A stretch of 8,703 nt of DNA, from assembly GCA_016183835.1 (NCBI GenBank), contig JACPDV010000291.1, positions 1-8,703 of the forward strand, read 5' to 3'. The translations under genes and the position numbers were made by a program. The DNA comes from Armatimonadota bacterium (GTDB taxonomy: Bacteria > Armatimonadota > UBA10988). Position 1 is the first letter of the stretch, and each line of letters starts with the position of its first letter. This document shows positions 1-7,001 of this stretch, piece after piece. The notes under the pieces were generated by a model. That model was not told the DNA's origin, did not search any database, and saw nothing but the letters and a program-made list of their open reading frames with translations.

Positions 1-2
1 CC

Positions 3-386
3 CTTGTCACCCTCTGCGTGGCGCTCCCGCCCGAGGCCTGGTTCGAGCAGGTCGTCCCGTTGCCGCGCGAGGCCGCTGTCGCAGGGGAGGCCGCGGTGCC
101 GCCGGCTCAGCTCGCCCTGGTGGCTCCGGAAGACAGCGAGCCGCCGGTGGCCGGTGCGCTGGACGACTTGGTCCGGGCCATCGCCAAGGCCGGCGCGCCG
201 CCGCTCCGGGCGGCCAAGCCGGCCACAGGGCCGGCCATCGTGGTCACCACGCCCGCCGCGCTGGGCGACGCCGCCGGCGCGCTCCGCCTCCCCGACTTCG
301 CCGCGCTGCCCTGGCCCGAGCAGGCGTATGCCATCCGACCCCGCCCGCAAGGCGGGTTGTACGTCGTCGCCCCGGGGGCGCCGTAG
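3..386 (+). CDS. N-terminal fragment: signal-peptide end plus GH20b-like domain
   Basis: This is the upstream open piece of the broken hydrolase gene. It opens with LVTLCVALPPEAW, which looks like the hydrophobic core and cleavage region of a secretion signal whose start is outside the window. A GTG at 18-20 is the only start-like codon in view, but it would cut into that hydrophobic run, so I do not favour it. The later part (GPAIVVTTPAALGDA, then AYAIRPRPQGGLYVVAPGAP) has the alternating strand/helix pattern of the noncatalytic domain that precedes GH20-type barrels. In that family the next residues are usually a Gly-x-x-Tyr-Gly turn. The stop codon sits close to where that Tyr is expected, so TAC or TAT changed to TAG is a plausible origin. 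The family assignment is by eye. Confidence 0.5.
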   Translation, partial: LVTLCVALPPEAWFEQVVPLPREAAVAGEAAVPPAQLALVAPEDSEPPVAGALDDLVRAIAKAGAPPLRAAKPATGPAIVVTTPAALGDAAGALRLPDFAALPWPEQAYAIRPRPQGGLYVVAPGAP

Positions 387-456
387 GGGAGGACGGCCGG
401 CATCCCCGGCCCGTTCCGGAGCGTCTTCCCGCCGAAGAGGACCGACGGGAAACCGA

Positions 457-466
457 CCTGGCCTGG
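457..466 (+). repeat. Tandem CCTGG duplication at the frame-change point
   Basis: Two perfect copies of CCTGG lie head to tail. Removing one copy (5 bases) joins the upstream frame to the downstream frame exactly, giving GKPTWLSERKFNLVELH without a stop. A slippage duplication therefore explains the frame change. A loss of one or four bases just upstream would also work and would give GKPTDLAWLSERK. Confidence 0.55.
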
Positions 467-544
467 CTGAGCGAGCGCAAGTTCAACCTGGTCGAGCTTC
501 ACGCCGACCTCGGCTTCGACGCCCACGGCAACCCTACCGCGACA

Positions 545-2281
545 ATGAAGCCCGAGGTGCTCGACGCCGCCGCGGCGCTCGGCATCGCCATCGTCCCCAT
601 CATCCACCACCTCGAGCAGCTCGAGGGCACCGGCATCTTCAAGCATCACCCCGAGCTCGACGCCGGCGTCGATCCGCGCAACGCGCAACTCCACTACTTC
701 AAGCTGGAGCACCCGGCGCTGCGCGAGATCCTGGGCAAGTGGTTCACGGACCTGGCGCGCTACCCGTCGGTCCGCGCCATCACCGTGTGGCTCAGCGAGG
801 ATGCCGGCAAGCACCAGCTCTCCGACCCCGCCAAGAACGACTTCGTGGTGGAGGCCGAGCTGATGCAGGCGGCGCTCGACATCGCCCGCAAGGTCAAGCC
901 GGAGCTGCGGCTGCGGCTCCTCCTGACCCAGGCCAGCTACGCCTCCAACGACCAGATCCTCGCCGTGGCGCGGCCCGACACGCAGATCATCTACTACGAC
1001 GGCTCGCGGACCTACAACAGCACCAAGGCGCCGATGATGCCGGACAATCTGAAGCGCTACGCCGCTGCGGGCGGCTGGCTCGGCGTCTGCCCACAGCTCA
1101 TTCCCGAGTGGCGCGGCGTGGCGCCGTGGCACGGCGGCGAGTTCGTGCAGTACCGCATGCAGGAGTTCGCCGCGGCCGGCGTGAAGACGCTCGTGGGCTA
1201 CGCCCCGCCGGCGCGGCGGTACAGCGAGTACAACCTCGAGGCCGCCGCCGAGTGGAGCTGGAACCCCACGGGCCGCGACCCGCGCGGTTTCGCGCACTCC
1301 TACGCCGTGCGGCGGCAGCGAGCCGATCCGAGCGGCTTCGCGCAGTGGGCCGGCACCCTCGGCCCCGCCGCCTGGGACCTCTACGGCTCGCGCGTGATCG
1401 TCCACTGGTGCTACGGCAGCTCCGTGCCCAGCGTGCTGGACGGGAGCTTCAAGCTGGGCCAGGGCGTGCTTCTGCAGCTCCCCGACGAGAACCGGCTGAC
1501 CGCCGACGAGGCGGCCGCCGAGCGTGCCCGGGAGATGGCCATCGGGCTCGGCGACCCGCAGCTCGTGCGCGAATCCGTGGCGGTGGGGAGCTGGCTCAAC
1601 CTGCTCCACGACATGCTCCGCCTGAGCGCGCTGCTGCCCAGGGCGAAGGACCTGAGCGAGGTCCAGCGCGCCGAGGTGCAGCGTCTGTTGGCCAGCGTGG
1701 ACAAGGCGGCCGGGCGCACCGCCCGGGCACTCACCGAGTGGTGCGCCGGGGTGGATGCGGCGGTCGGCCAGACTCCGCAAGGCCGCGCCTCGGACACCAT
1801 CAACTGCGTGCTGGACGAGGCCCGCGACCTCGCCGCCGCCGGCGAGAAGCTGGGCTTCCCCGACACCCGCAAGGCATATCGTCGCGCCAAGGTCGGGAGC
1901 TGGGACACCGCCGACTTCGACCACGAGAGTCCTCTTGGCAGGACCATCGAGGTGACAGACCGCATGGGCGGAGTGGGTCACTACGAGGTGGACTTCGCCT
2001 ACACGGCCGGTCTGCTCGGGCTCGTCGCCCAGCGCGCGGCGCTGGCGGTACAGACGGGCGACGATGAGCAGACCCGGCAGGAGGTGTCGGTGGATGAGCA
2101 CCGCTCGCACTGCGGCGCGTGGAACGAGAACAACCTCTACCACCTCGAGCTGAAGGAGGCGCCGGAAGGGCGGCGGTACTTCCTGGTGCTGCGCATCCAG
2201 GGCGGCAATCCGACCACGCCGCGCGAGCAACGCACCACGCACGGGGACATCTACTTCCGCCTGCTGGAACCGCAGCCCTAG
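545..2281 (+). CDS. Glycoside-hydrolase-like TIM barrel and C-terminal beta domain (downstream fragment)
   Basis: This is the longest intact part of the broken hydrolase, 578 codons from the first in-frame ATG. That ATG is probably not the native start: the same frame upstream (from about 467) reads LSERKFNLVELHADLGFD, the first strand and helix of the barrel, and no ribosome-binding site precedes the ATG. Residues 1-260 look like a GH20/GH84-type (beta/alpha)8 barrel. VPIIHHLEQL is one barrel strand; VWLSED (residues 81-86) is a strand ending in acidic residues where such enzymes carry their catalytic acids; the barrel closes near EAAAEWSWNP. Residues 320-440 are mainly helical, and from about 450 to the end a beta-rich segment resembles a carbohydrate-binding or jelly-roll module. 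Substrate is unknown. The canonical GH20 GGDE motif is absent, so this is a relative, not a typical hexosaminidase. The next gene follows after 30 bases. Confidence 0.6.
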   Translation: MKPEVLDAAAALGIAIVPIIHHLEQLEGTGIFKHHPELDAGVDPRNAQLHYFKLEHPALREILGKWFTDLARYPSVRAITVWLSEDAGKHQLSDPAKNDFVVEAELMQAALDIARKVKPELRLRLLLTQASYASNDQILAVARPDTQIIYYDGSRTYNSTKAPMMPDNLKRYAAAGGWLGVCPQLIPEWRGVAPWHGGEFVQYRMQEFAAAGVKTLVGYAPPARRYSEYNLEAAAEWSWNPTGRDPRGFAHSYAVRRQRADPSGFAQWAGTLGPAAWDLYGSRVIVHWCYGSSVPSVLDGSFKLGQGVLLQLPDENRLTADEAAAERAREMAIGLGDPQLVRESVAVGSWLNLLHDMLRLSALLPRAKDLSEVQRAEVQRLLASVDKAAGRTARALTEWCAGVDAAVGQTPQGRASDTINCVLDEARDLAAAGEKLGFPDTRKAYRRAKVGSWDTADFDHESPLGRTIEVTDRMGGVGHYEVDFAYTAGLLGLVAQRAALAVQTGDDEQTRQEVSVDEHRSHCGAWNENNLYHLELKEAPEGRRYFLVLRIQGGNPTTPREQRTTHGDIYFRLLEPQP

Positions 2282-2311
2282 CCGGTCCGCGGGGCTGCGC
2301 GGGAGACGGCG

Positions 2312-3304
2312 ATGCCGGACGGAGCAGCACAGGCCGAAGCCCTCAGCGCGGTCGTCAACCTGGTCACGGTGGTCGTGCTTGCACTGCCGGTCGGGCTCGC
2401 GCTGGTGCGGGTCTTCGGCATGTACTTCGTCGACCAGTCGATCTCGACCGCTGAGGCCGGGATCCTGGTTCTCGCGGTGGTCACGGTGCTGGGGCTCACG
2501 GCCGTCATGCCGGTGCTCTGGCTCCGGCCGATCCCGCCGCTGATCGGCCTGGCGGGCTGGATCCTCGCCGCGCGGGCGATCCATCGGCGCGAGACGGTGG
2601 TCCACCAGAAGCACCTCGAGTCGGAAGAGCGCAAGGCGCAGCTTATGCTGACGCGCGACCCCAATGCGACGGTGGCCTACGAGCGGCTCTACCACATCCG
2701 GGTCGAGCAGGGGCGCCTGGACGAGGCACGCGAGGCGCTCTTGGCGTGGCAAAAGCACAACCCGCGCGATCCCGCGGCGATGCGGTTCCTCCGCAGGCTG
2801 GACGCCGAGATGGGCCGCGCCGCGCCGGGCGATCCGGCCGTCCCCGTGCGCCACGAGCCTGAGCCGGTGCTCCCGTCGCTTCCGGAGCCGCCGCCGAGCC
2901 TGCCGCCGCCGACCGTGGCGCCGGTGGGTCTGGCCGCCGACCTCGACGCCTTCGCCGCTACGCCCGAGCCGGCCCCCGAGCCGGCGCCTCCGCCAGTGGA
3001 GGCGCCACCCCCCGTTCAGCGCACCGCCGAGGAGCGCGAGCTGGAGGCCTTCGCGCCACCCGACGAGACGCCCGACGACCGCCCGGCCTTCGGACCCGCC
3101 GAGGAGCCCGAGCAGCCACCGACCGGCGTGCTGGGCGCGGTTCCCGACGGCCGAGTGGACCACCGGCTGGTGGACGAGGACCCGCTGGCGCCGGCGTATC
3201 CGGAGAAGGGGGAGGAAGAGCCGGCGTTCCACTCCGACCTGCCGGATCCGGGCTCCGCCGCGCGGCCGGAGCGCGAGGACAGGAGCGTCGACGACACCGG
3301 TTGA
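2312..3304 (+). CDS. Membrane-anchored TPR-like protein with Pro/acidic tail, unknown function
   Basis: The 330-residue protein starts at ATG 2312, with GGGAG (2301-2305) six bases upstream. Residues 12-38 and 46-70 are strongly hydrophobic and probably membrane-spanning; residues 74-90 may be a third span or a re-entrant segment. An amphipathic charged helix follows (91-112), then about one TPR-like helix pair (118-164: AYERLYHIRVEQGRLDEARE, then ALLAWQKHNPRDPAA). From 171 to 330 the chain is rich in Pro, Glu and Asp and looks disordered, with an EPAPEPAP run and two similar short motifs, DLDAFA (210-215) and ELEAFA (243-248). The TPR unit suggests protein binding, and the tail could be a flexible linker or docking arm. 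I do not recognise a named family. It probably shares a transcript with the hydrolase gene upstream. A different minus-strand frame is also open here but is a composition artefact. Confidence 0.8.
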   Translation: MPDGAAQAEALSAVVNLVTVVVLALPVGLALVRVFGMYFVDQSISTAEAGILVLAVVTVLGLTAVMPVLWLRPIPPLIGLAGWILAARAIHRRETVVHQKHLESEERKAQLMLTRDPNATVAYERLYHIRVEQGRLDEAREALLAWQKHNPRDPAAMRFLRRLDAEMGRAAPGDPAVPVRHEPEPVLPSLPEPPPSLPPPTVAPVGLAADLDAFAATPEPAPEPAPPPVEAPPPVQRTAEERELEAFAPPDETPDDRPAFGPAEEPEQPPTGVLGAVPDGRVDHRLVDEDPLAPAYPEKGEEEPAFHSDLPDPGSAARPEREDRSVDDTG

Positions 3305-3306
3305 GC

Positions 3307-3335
3307 TTGCCTGCGGCCATCCCAGCGTCTATACT
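3307..3335 (+). promoter_or_regulatory. Promoter of the toxin-antitoxin pair, predicted leaderless
   Basis: TTGCCT (3307-3312) and TATACT (3330-3335) are separated by 17 bases, matching a sigma70-type -35/-10 pair at 4 of 6 and 5 of 6 positions. Six bases separate the -10 box from the ATG at 3342, so transcription should begin at or next to the start codon. No ribosome-binding site is suitably placed. The -10 box lies in an imperfect palindrome (CTATACTCTAG, 3329-3339), a possible operator for the antitoxin. Confidence 0.55.
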
Positions 3336-3341
3336 CTAGGC

Positions 3342-3584
3342 ATGAAGACAGCGGTCTCTATCCCCGACGACGTGTTCCAGCAGGCCGAGCGGCTGGCGCG
3401 TCAGCTCCAGACCTCGCGCAGCAGGCTCTACAGCAGCGCCCTCAAGGAGTTCATCGCGCGGCATTCGGACGAAGCCGTGACGGAGGCCATCAACCGGGTC
3501 GTCGATGCGATCGCCAGCGACGATGATGATGCGGCGTTCGTCGATGCTGTGGCTTGGCACGCCCTGAGGCCGGTCGAGTGGTGA
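3342..3584 (+). CDS. MazE-like ribbon-helix-helix antitoxin
   Basis: An 80-residue protein of the type paired with MazF/PemK toxins. Residues 1-42 fit a ribbon-helix-helix DNA-binding fold: strand MKTAVSIPDDVF, helix QQAERLARQLQ, turn TSRS, then helix RLYSSALKEFIARH. Members bind as dimers to a palindrome in their own promoter. The C-terminal half (EAVTEAINRVVDAI, an Asp-rich stretch, then LRPVEW) is the part that in such antitoxins lies across the toxin; the terminal Glu-Trp is typical of this subgroup. The start is fixed by the promoter just upstream, which leaves no room for a leader. The stop overlaps the start of the toxin gene, indicating translational coupling. Autoregulation is expected from the family but not proven here. 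Confidence 0.85.
   Translation: MKTAVSIPDDVFQQAERLARQLQTSRSRLYSSALKEFIARHSDEAVTEAINRVVDAIASDDDDAAFVDAVAWHALRPVEW
3565..3569 (+). promoter_or_regulatory. Ribosome-binding site that sets the toxin start
   Basis: TGAGG lies inside the antitoxin coding region, 8 bases before GTG 3578 and 11 before GTG 3581. The shorter spacing favours 3578, giving MVIRQGDVWW as the N-terminus, the usual form in this toxin family. Confidence 0.4.
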
Positions 3585-3922
3585 TCCGGCAAGGGGACGT
3601 CTGGTGGGCCGACTTCCCAACACCCGTTGGCTCAGAGCTTGGGTTCGCCCGACCCGTGGTCGTGGTGCAGTGTGACCGGTTCAATGCCAGCCGGATCGGC
3701 ACCGTGTTGTGCGTACCCTTGACAACTACTCTGCGACTGGCAGAGGCGCCGGGCAACATGCTCCTGTCCGCCGAGGACACCGGCCTGCCGAGCGTCTCGG
3801 TTGCAAACACTTCGCAGATCACGGTCATCAACCGCACAAGGCTGAGGGACTGGGTGGGCACACTGCCGGGAGCCGCGCTGATGGGCGTCCTGGACGGCAT
3901 CTGCACGGTGTTGGGCATCTGA
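3578..3922 (+). CDS. MazF/PemK-type endoribonuclease toxin
   Basis: A 114-residue toxin expected to cleave mRNA at short specific sequences when its antitoxin is degraded. Family marks are GDVWWADF (residues 6-13), GFARPVVVVQ (22-31), VPLTTT (46-51) and SQITVI near residues 80-85. The conserved catalytic pair of MazF corresponds to R25 and a Thr in the LTTT strand (T49 or T50), so the protein looks intact and active. Length is normal for the family. It starts with GTG at 3578 (GTG 3581 and TTG 3554 are alternatives) and overlaps the antitoxin by 7 bases in another frame. It ends 10 bases before the end of the convergent aminotransferase gene. Whether it regulates growth or merely maintains itself cannot be told from sequence. 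Confidence 0.88.
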   Translation: MVIRQGDVWWADFPTPVGSELGFARPVVVVQCDRFNASRIGTVLCVPLTTTLRLAEAPGNMLLSAEDTGLPSVSVANTSQITVINRTRLRDWVGTLPGAALMGVLDGICTVLGI

Positions 3923-3932
3923 CCACCATTCC

Positions 3933-5204
3933 CTACCGCGTCAACTCCCCCACGTTCGCCCGCACCTTCCGGATCGCCGCGAGGATCAGGTCCATGTCCT
4001 CAGTCGTCTCGCCCAGAAACGCCGGGTGCCCGATGCACAGCGCCTGGGTAGCGTGCAGCCGCTCGGCCGTGGGGCAGTGCACCTTGCGGTAGTCCACCTC
4101 CTTGCCGTAGAGCGGGCACTTCACCGGGCAGCCCGTGCGGCCGAAGTTCATGTTGATGAACAGCGGGTTCTGATAGATCGGCTGGCCGTGGGCACCTACT
4201 CCGATCGGCGCGCCCTCGGCGTTCACGGCCTGCAGGAAGCGGTCGCGCGGCACGCCGCCGAACTGCTCCTGCCGGTAGTGGAAGTTCCAGTAGTAGAACC
4301 CCCAGCGCGTCACCCGCGGGTCGCGATCGATGGGGTCCACGCCCTCGATCTCGCGCAGTCCCGCCGCCAGGTAGGCGGCGTTGCGCTCGCGCGTGGCGGT
4401 CTGCTCCTCCAGGCGGGCGAGCTGGGTGAGCAGGATCCCGCCCTGCCACTCGGTCATGCGCAGGTTCGAGGCCACGCGGTGGAACTCGTAGAACGGCCGG
4501 CCCGAGATGCGGCCGATGTGGTGGAACGAGTACGCCTTCTCCGCCAGCTCCTGGTCGTTGGTGACGATGGCGCCGCCCTCGCCGCAGGTGAGCGCCTTGC
4601 CGGCCTGGAACGAGAAGGTGCCAAGCCCGCCGGCCAGCGCGCCGACGCCCTTGCCCTTCCACTGTGAGCCGTGGGCATGGGCGCAGTCCTCGACGATGGC
4701 GATGCCGCGGCGGCGGGCGATCTCGGCGATGCGGTCCATGTCGCACGGGTAGCCGCCGTTGTGGACGATCACTGCCGCACGGGTCTTGTCGCTGATGGCC
4801 GCCTCCATCGCGTCCGGGTCGATGTTGTAGGTGTTCTGGTCCACGTCCACGAAGACGGGCACGCCGTTCACCAGCGCGATGGCCGTGGCGCTGGCGACGA
4901 AGGTGAGCGCGGGCACCAGCACCTCGTCCCCGGCCTCCACCCCGGCGGCCTTCAGCGCGCACCCGATCGCCTGCGTCCCGTTCGTCACGGCAACGCAGTG
5001 CTCGGCGTCGTGGAAGCGCGCCCAGGCGTCCTCGAACTGCACCACCTTGGACTGCTGCGGATCGGCGCACCCGCCCCGCCACCAGACGCCGCTGCGCACC
5101 ACGTCGAGCGCCGCCTGCTCCTCCCGCTCGTCCCAGATCGGCCACCGCTTGCCCAGCGGCCGCGTGACGGTCTTCTCGCCGCCCATCAACGCCAGCTTCG
5201 CCAT
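3933..5204 (-). CDS. DegT/DnrJ/EryC1/StrS-family PLP aminotransferase
   Basis: A 423-residue, full-length fold-type I PLP enzyme that transfers an amino group to a keto sugar or keto-cyclitol. Visible marks are NGTQA (75-79) at the PLP phosphate site, VEDCAHAHG (171-179) with D173 facing the pyridine nitrogen, FSFQAGK with the Schiff-base Lys at 203, and GEGGAIVTND (208-217). The C-terminal part (FGGVPRDRF, AEGAPIGVG, HCPTAERLH) resembles the subgroup of inosose/AHBA-type aminotransferases more than the nucleotide-sugar ones; substrate is unproven. A Cys-bearing stretch (C359, C363, C377) precedes CPTAER. ATG 5204 is chosen because GGAGG (5217-5213) lies 8 bases upstream. It is the last gene of the minus-strand operon, 13 bases after the glycosyltransferase, and no terminator hairpin is visible beyond its end. 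Confidence 0.9.
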   Translation of the reverse strand: MAKLALMGGEKTVTRPLGKRWPIWDEREEQAALDVVRSGVWWRGGCADPQQSKVVQFEDAWARFHDAEHCVAVTNGTQAIGCALKAAGVEAGDEVLVPALTFVASATAIALVNGVPVFVDVDQNTYNIDPDAMEAAISDKTRAAVIVHNGGYPCDMDRIAEIARRRGIAIVEDCAHAHGSQWKGKGVGALAGGLGTFSFQAGKALTCGEGGAIVTNDQELAEKAYSFHHIGRISGRPFYEFHRVASNLRMTEWQGGILLTQLARLEEQTATRERNAAYLAAGLREIEGVDPIDRDPRVTRWGFYYWNFHYRQEQFGGVPRDRFLQAVNAEGAPIGVGAHGQPIYQNPLFINMNFGRTGCPVKCPLYGKEVDYRKVHCPTAERLHATQALCIGHPAFLGETTEDMDLILAAIRKVRANVGELTR

Positions 5205-5217
5205 CGTGCTCTCCTCC

Positions 5218-6993
5218 TCAGCGCCCCTCGCCCTGCCGCCAACGCCGCCAGCTCTCCCAGGCGATCGCCGAGACGAACTTCGGCAGCACGAACAGCCGCC
5301 GCCACCGCTTCGGCTCCTGCTTGACCCGGAAGAGCCACTCCAGACCGCTCCGCTGCATCCAGCCCGGCGCCCGATCGAGGCGCCCGGAAACCACGTCGAA
5401 GCTCCCCCCCACCCCCATCGACACCGGGATCCCGAGCTCGAAACACCAGTGCCGAATGAACCGCTCCTGCCGCGGGATGCCGAGCGCCACGAAGACCACC
5501 TCCGGCTTCGCCTCGCGCAGCGTCGCCGCCACCGCTTCCTCGCTCTCGAAGTAGCCGTGCTGCACACCGCAGAGGTTCAGCCCCGGGTTCTCGCGCAAGA
5601 GCTCCGCCGCGGCGTCCTCGGCCACGCCGGGCTTCGCCCCCAGGAGGAACACCCGGTAGCCCCGCTCCGCCGCCAGCCCACTGATCCGGCGCACCAGGTC
5701 CACGCCGGAGACCCGCTCGGGCAAGGGGAAGTCGAAGATTCGCGCGGCCCACAGCACCCCCGCCCCGTCTGCCGTGACGAGGTCGGCGCTGCGCAGGATC
5801 GCCAGCAGCTCGGGGTCCTGCCGCGCCTGCATGATCCCGCTCACGTCCGCGGTGAAGATGTGATGCGGCCCACCCTCGGCGACCATCGCCGCCACGCGGG
5901 CCAGCGCCTCGTCGTAGCTCACGGCGTCGATGGGCGCGCCGAGGATCTCCACCTTCCCCGCCGCGCCGCCGGCCACCCGCGCCGCCACGCGCGTGGCGAG
6001 GAAGAACAGCGCTACGGCCAGCGGCAACAGCAGCACCAGCAGCAGCACCTTCAGCACCACCGAGACGGTCACCAGCCCCACCAAGACCAGCGCCACCAGG
6101 CAGCAGTAGGCCTGCAACCCCAGCAGCATCCCCACGCTGCGGCTGTGCGTGAAGCCGCGGCGGTCGAGCATGTCGCCCAGCGTGCGGGCGCGGTCGAGCG
6201 CCGCGGGATCGTGGCGGCCGGCCCGCACCCACGCGCGGCGCATGTACCAGAGGTTGAGCACCGGCACGGCCAAGGCGAGGAGCGGGAGCCCGACGAGCAG
6301 GAAAGCAGTGTGCTTGAGCGTGCCCACCACCGTCAGCACACCGAGGAGGAAGCCGAGGAGTGTCGCGCCGCCGCGGCCGAGGGAGAGGGCGCGCGCGCCC
6401 AGGCCGGGGGTGAGGAGGCCGAGGCAGGCGCCGGCCAGCACGGCGGCCAGAGGCGCCGTTACCGGCGGGACCGAGGCCAGCGATTCGCGCCCGCGGGTGA
6501 GCGCCACCACGAGAAACGTGCCCGCCGCCAGGGCGCCCAGCCCGGCGGTCAGCCCGGGGAGCGGGTCCGTGGCGCGCACCAGCCAGCCGACGGCGACGAT
6601 CCAGAGCACCGTGACCACCGGACCGGCGCGGCCGAGCTCCACCAGGTGCCCGCTGAAGGGCGGCTTGAGGGTGGCGATGTGCACATCGCCACAGACGACC
6701 ACGAGCAGCGCCGCGGTGAGGAGGGCAACAGGGGTGAGTCCGCGCACGCCGCGCTCGAGATCGCGCCACAGCCCGGCGAGAAGCACCAGGGAGCCGGCCA
6801 CCAGGGCCCACTGTGCGGCGCGGGCGGCGGGATCGAGGAGTCCGGCGGCGATGGTCCCTACGGCCAGGGCAAAGGCGAGGGCCACGGCGCCGGCGGTGCT
6901 CCGCACCCGGTCTTCGTCGCCGGCGGCGGCGAGGATGGCGCCGAGCTGCCAGGCCACCAGAGCCGCGAGCAACGCCGGGAGGACGACCACCAC
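5218..6993 (-). CDS. Degenerate WecA/MraY-like membrane domain fused to WecG/TagA (GT26) glycosyltransferase
   Basis: A 591-residue two-domain protein from GTG 6993 (the next codon, 6990, is also GTG); no strong ribosome-binding site is seen, and the start lies 8 bases after the rsfS stop. Residues 1-335 have about ten hydrophobic spans and line up with polyprenyl-phosphate sugar-phosphate transferases, but the usual catalytic motifs are altered: GLWRDLE (74-80) for GLxDD; GWLVRATDPLPGLTAG (136-151) for NxxNxxDGLDGLA; LGRGGATLLGF (205-215) for MGDSGSLFLGF; and RTLGDMLDRRG (270-280) for the HxHH region. Residues 347-568 are a complete GT26 domain: FTADVSG (380-386), TADGAGV (407-413) with the likely catalytic D409, FLLGAKPGVAE, ALGIPRQE (503-510), RAPGWMQRSGLEWLFR (541-556) and an Arg-rich membrane-binding tail. 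GT26 enzymes add a ManNAc-type sugar to undecaprenyl-PP-GlcNAc in teichoic-acid linkage units and enterobacterial common antigen. Confidence 0.85.
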   Translation of the reverse strand: MVVVLPALLAALVAWQLGAILAAAGDEDRVRSTAGAVALAFALAVGTIAAGLLDPAARAAQWALVAGSLVLLAGLWRDLERGVRGLTPVALLTAALLVVVCGDVHIATLKPPFSGHLVELGRAGPVVTVLWIVAVGWLVRATDPLPGLTAGLGALAAGTFLVVALTRGRESLASVPPVTAPLAAVLAGACLGLLTPGLGARALSLGRGGATLLGFLLGVLTVVGTLKHTAFLLVGLPLLALAVPVLNLWYMRRAWVRAGRHDPAALDRARTLGDMLDRRGFTHSRSVGMLLGLQAYCCLVALVLVGLVTVSVVLKVLLLVLLLPLAVALFFLATRVAARVAGGAAGKVEILGAPIDAVSYDEALARVAAMVAEGGPHHIFTADVSGIMQARQDPELLAILRSADLVTADGAGVLWAARIFDFPLPERVSGVDLVRRISGLAAERGYRVFLLGAKPGVAEDAAAELLRENPGLNLCGVQHGYFESEEAVAATLREAKPEVVFVALGIPRQERFIRHWCFELGIPVSMGVGGSFDVVSGRLDRAPGWMQRSGLEWLFRVKQEPKRWRRLFVLPKFVSAIAWESWRRWRQGEGR

Positions 6994-7001
6994 CGGCGTG
7001 C

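Larger units (their letters stand above)
1..2281 (+). pseudogene. Secreted glycoside-hydrolase-like gene, 5' end missing, frame broken twice
   Basis: One gene appears to span this stretch but cannot be read through. Codons run in one frame from position 3, meet TAG at 384-386, and the rest of the protein continues from about 455 in a different frame to TAG at 2279-2281. The pieces belong together: the first resembles the GH20-type N-terminal alpha/beta fold (GH20b), and the second resembles the TIM barrel that normally follows it. Between the TAG and about 461 the original frame still looks coding: 24 of 25 third positions are G/C, and the peptide includes FRSVFPPKRTDGKPTW. The competing frame over nearly the same stretch has 17 of 24 and an Arg/Glu-rich peptide. 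The frame change then coincides with a perfect tandem CCTGG at 457-466. The true start lies left of the window. Sequencing or assembly error remains possible, because the other roughly 600 codons are intact. Confidence 0.6.

Noticed and set aside
371..383. Programmed -1 frameshift at C CCG GGG just before the TAG at 384
   Set aside because: The heptamer fits the slippery-site pattern and leads into the downstream frame, but the peptide it would produce to about 455 has weaker coding character (17 of 24 G/C third positions, Arg/Glu-rich) than the unshifted frame. A lesion at the CCTGG repeat fits better. It is not excluded.
4..2067. Plus-strand open frame of 687 codons in a third frame over the hydrolase
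   Set aside because: Composition is dominated by Arg, Ala and Pro with no folded-domain pattern, whereas the other frames match GH-like sequence.
2964..2990. EPAPEPAP-coding repeat as a mobile or CRISPR-like repeat
   Set aside because: It is only a short low-complexity run inside the Pro-rich tail, with no spacers or terminal repeats.
107..3232. Minus-strand open frame of 1041 codons opposite the hydrolase and TPR genes
   Set aside because: It is rich in Arg, His and Gly, has no recognisable domain or ribosome-binding site, and lies opposite well-supported genes. High G+C at third positions removes stops from this antisense frame.
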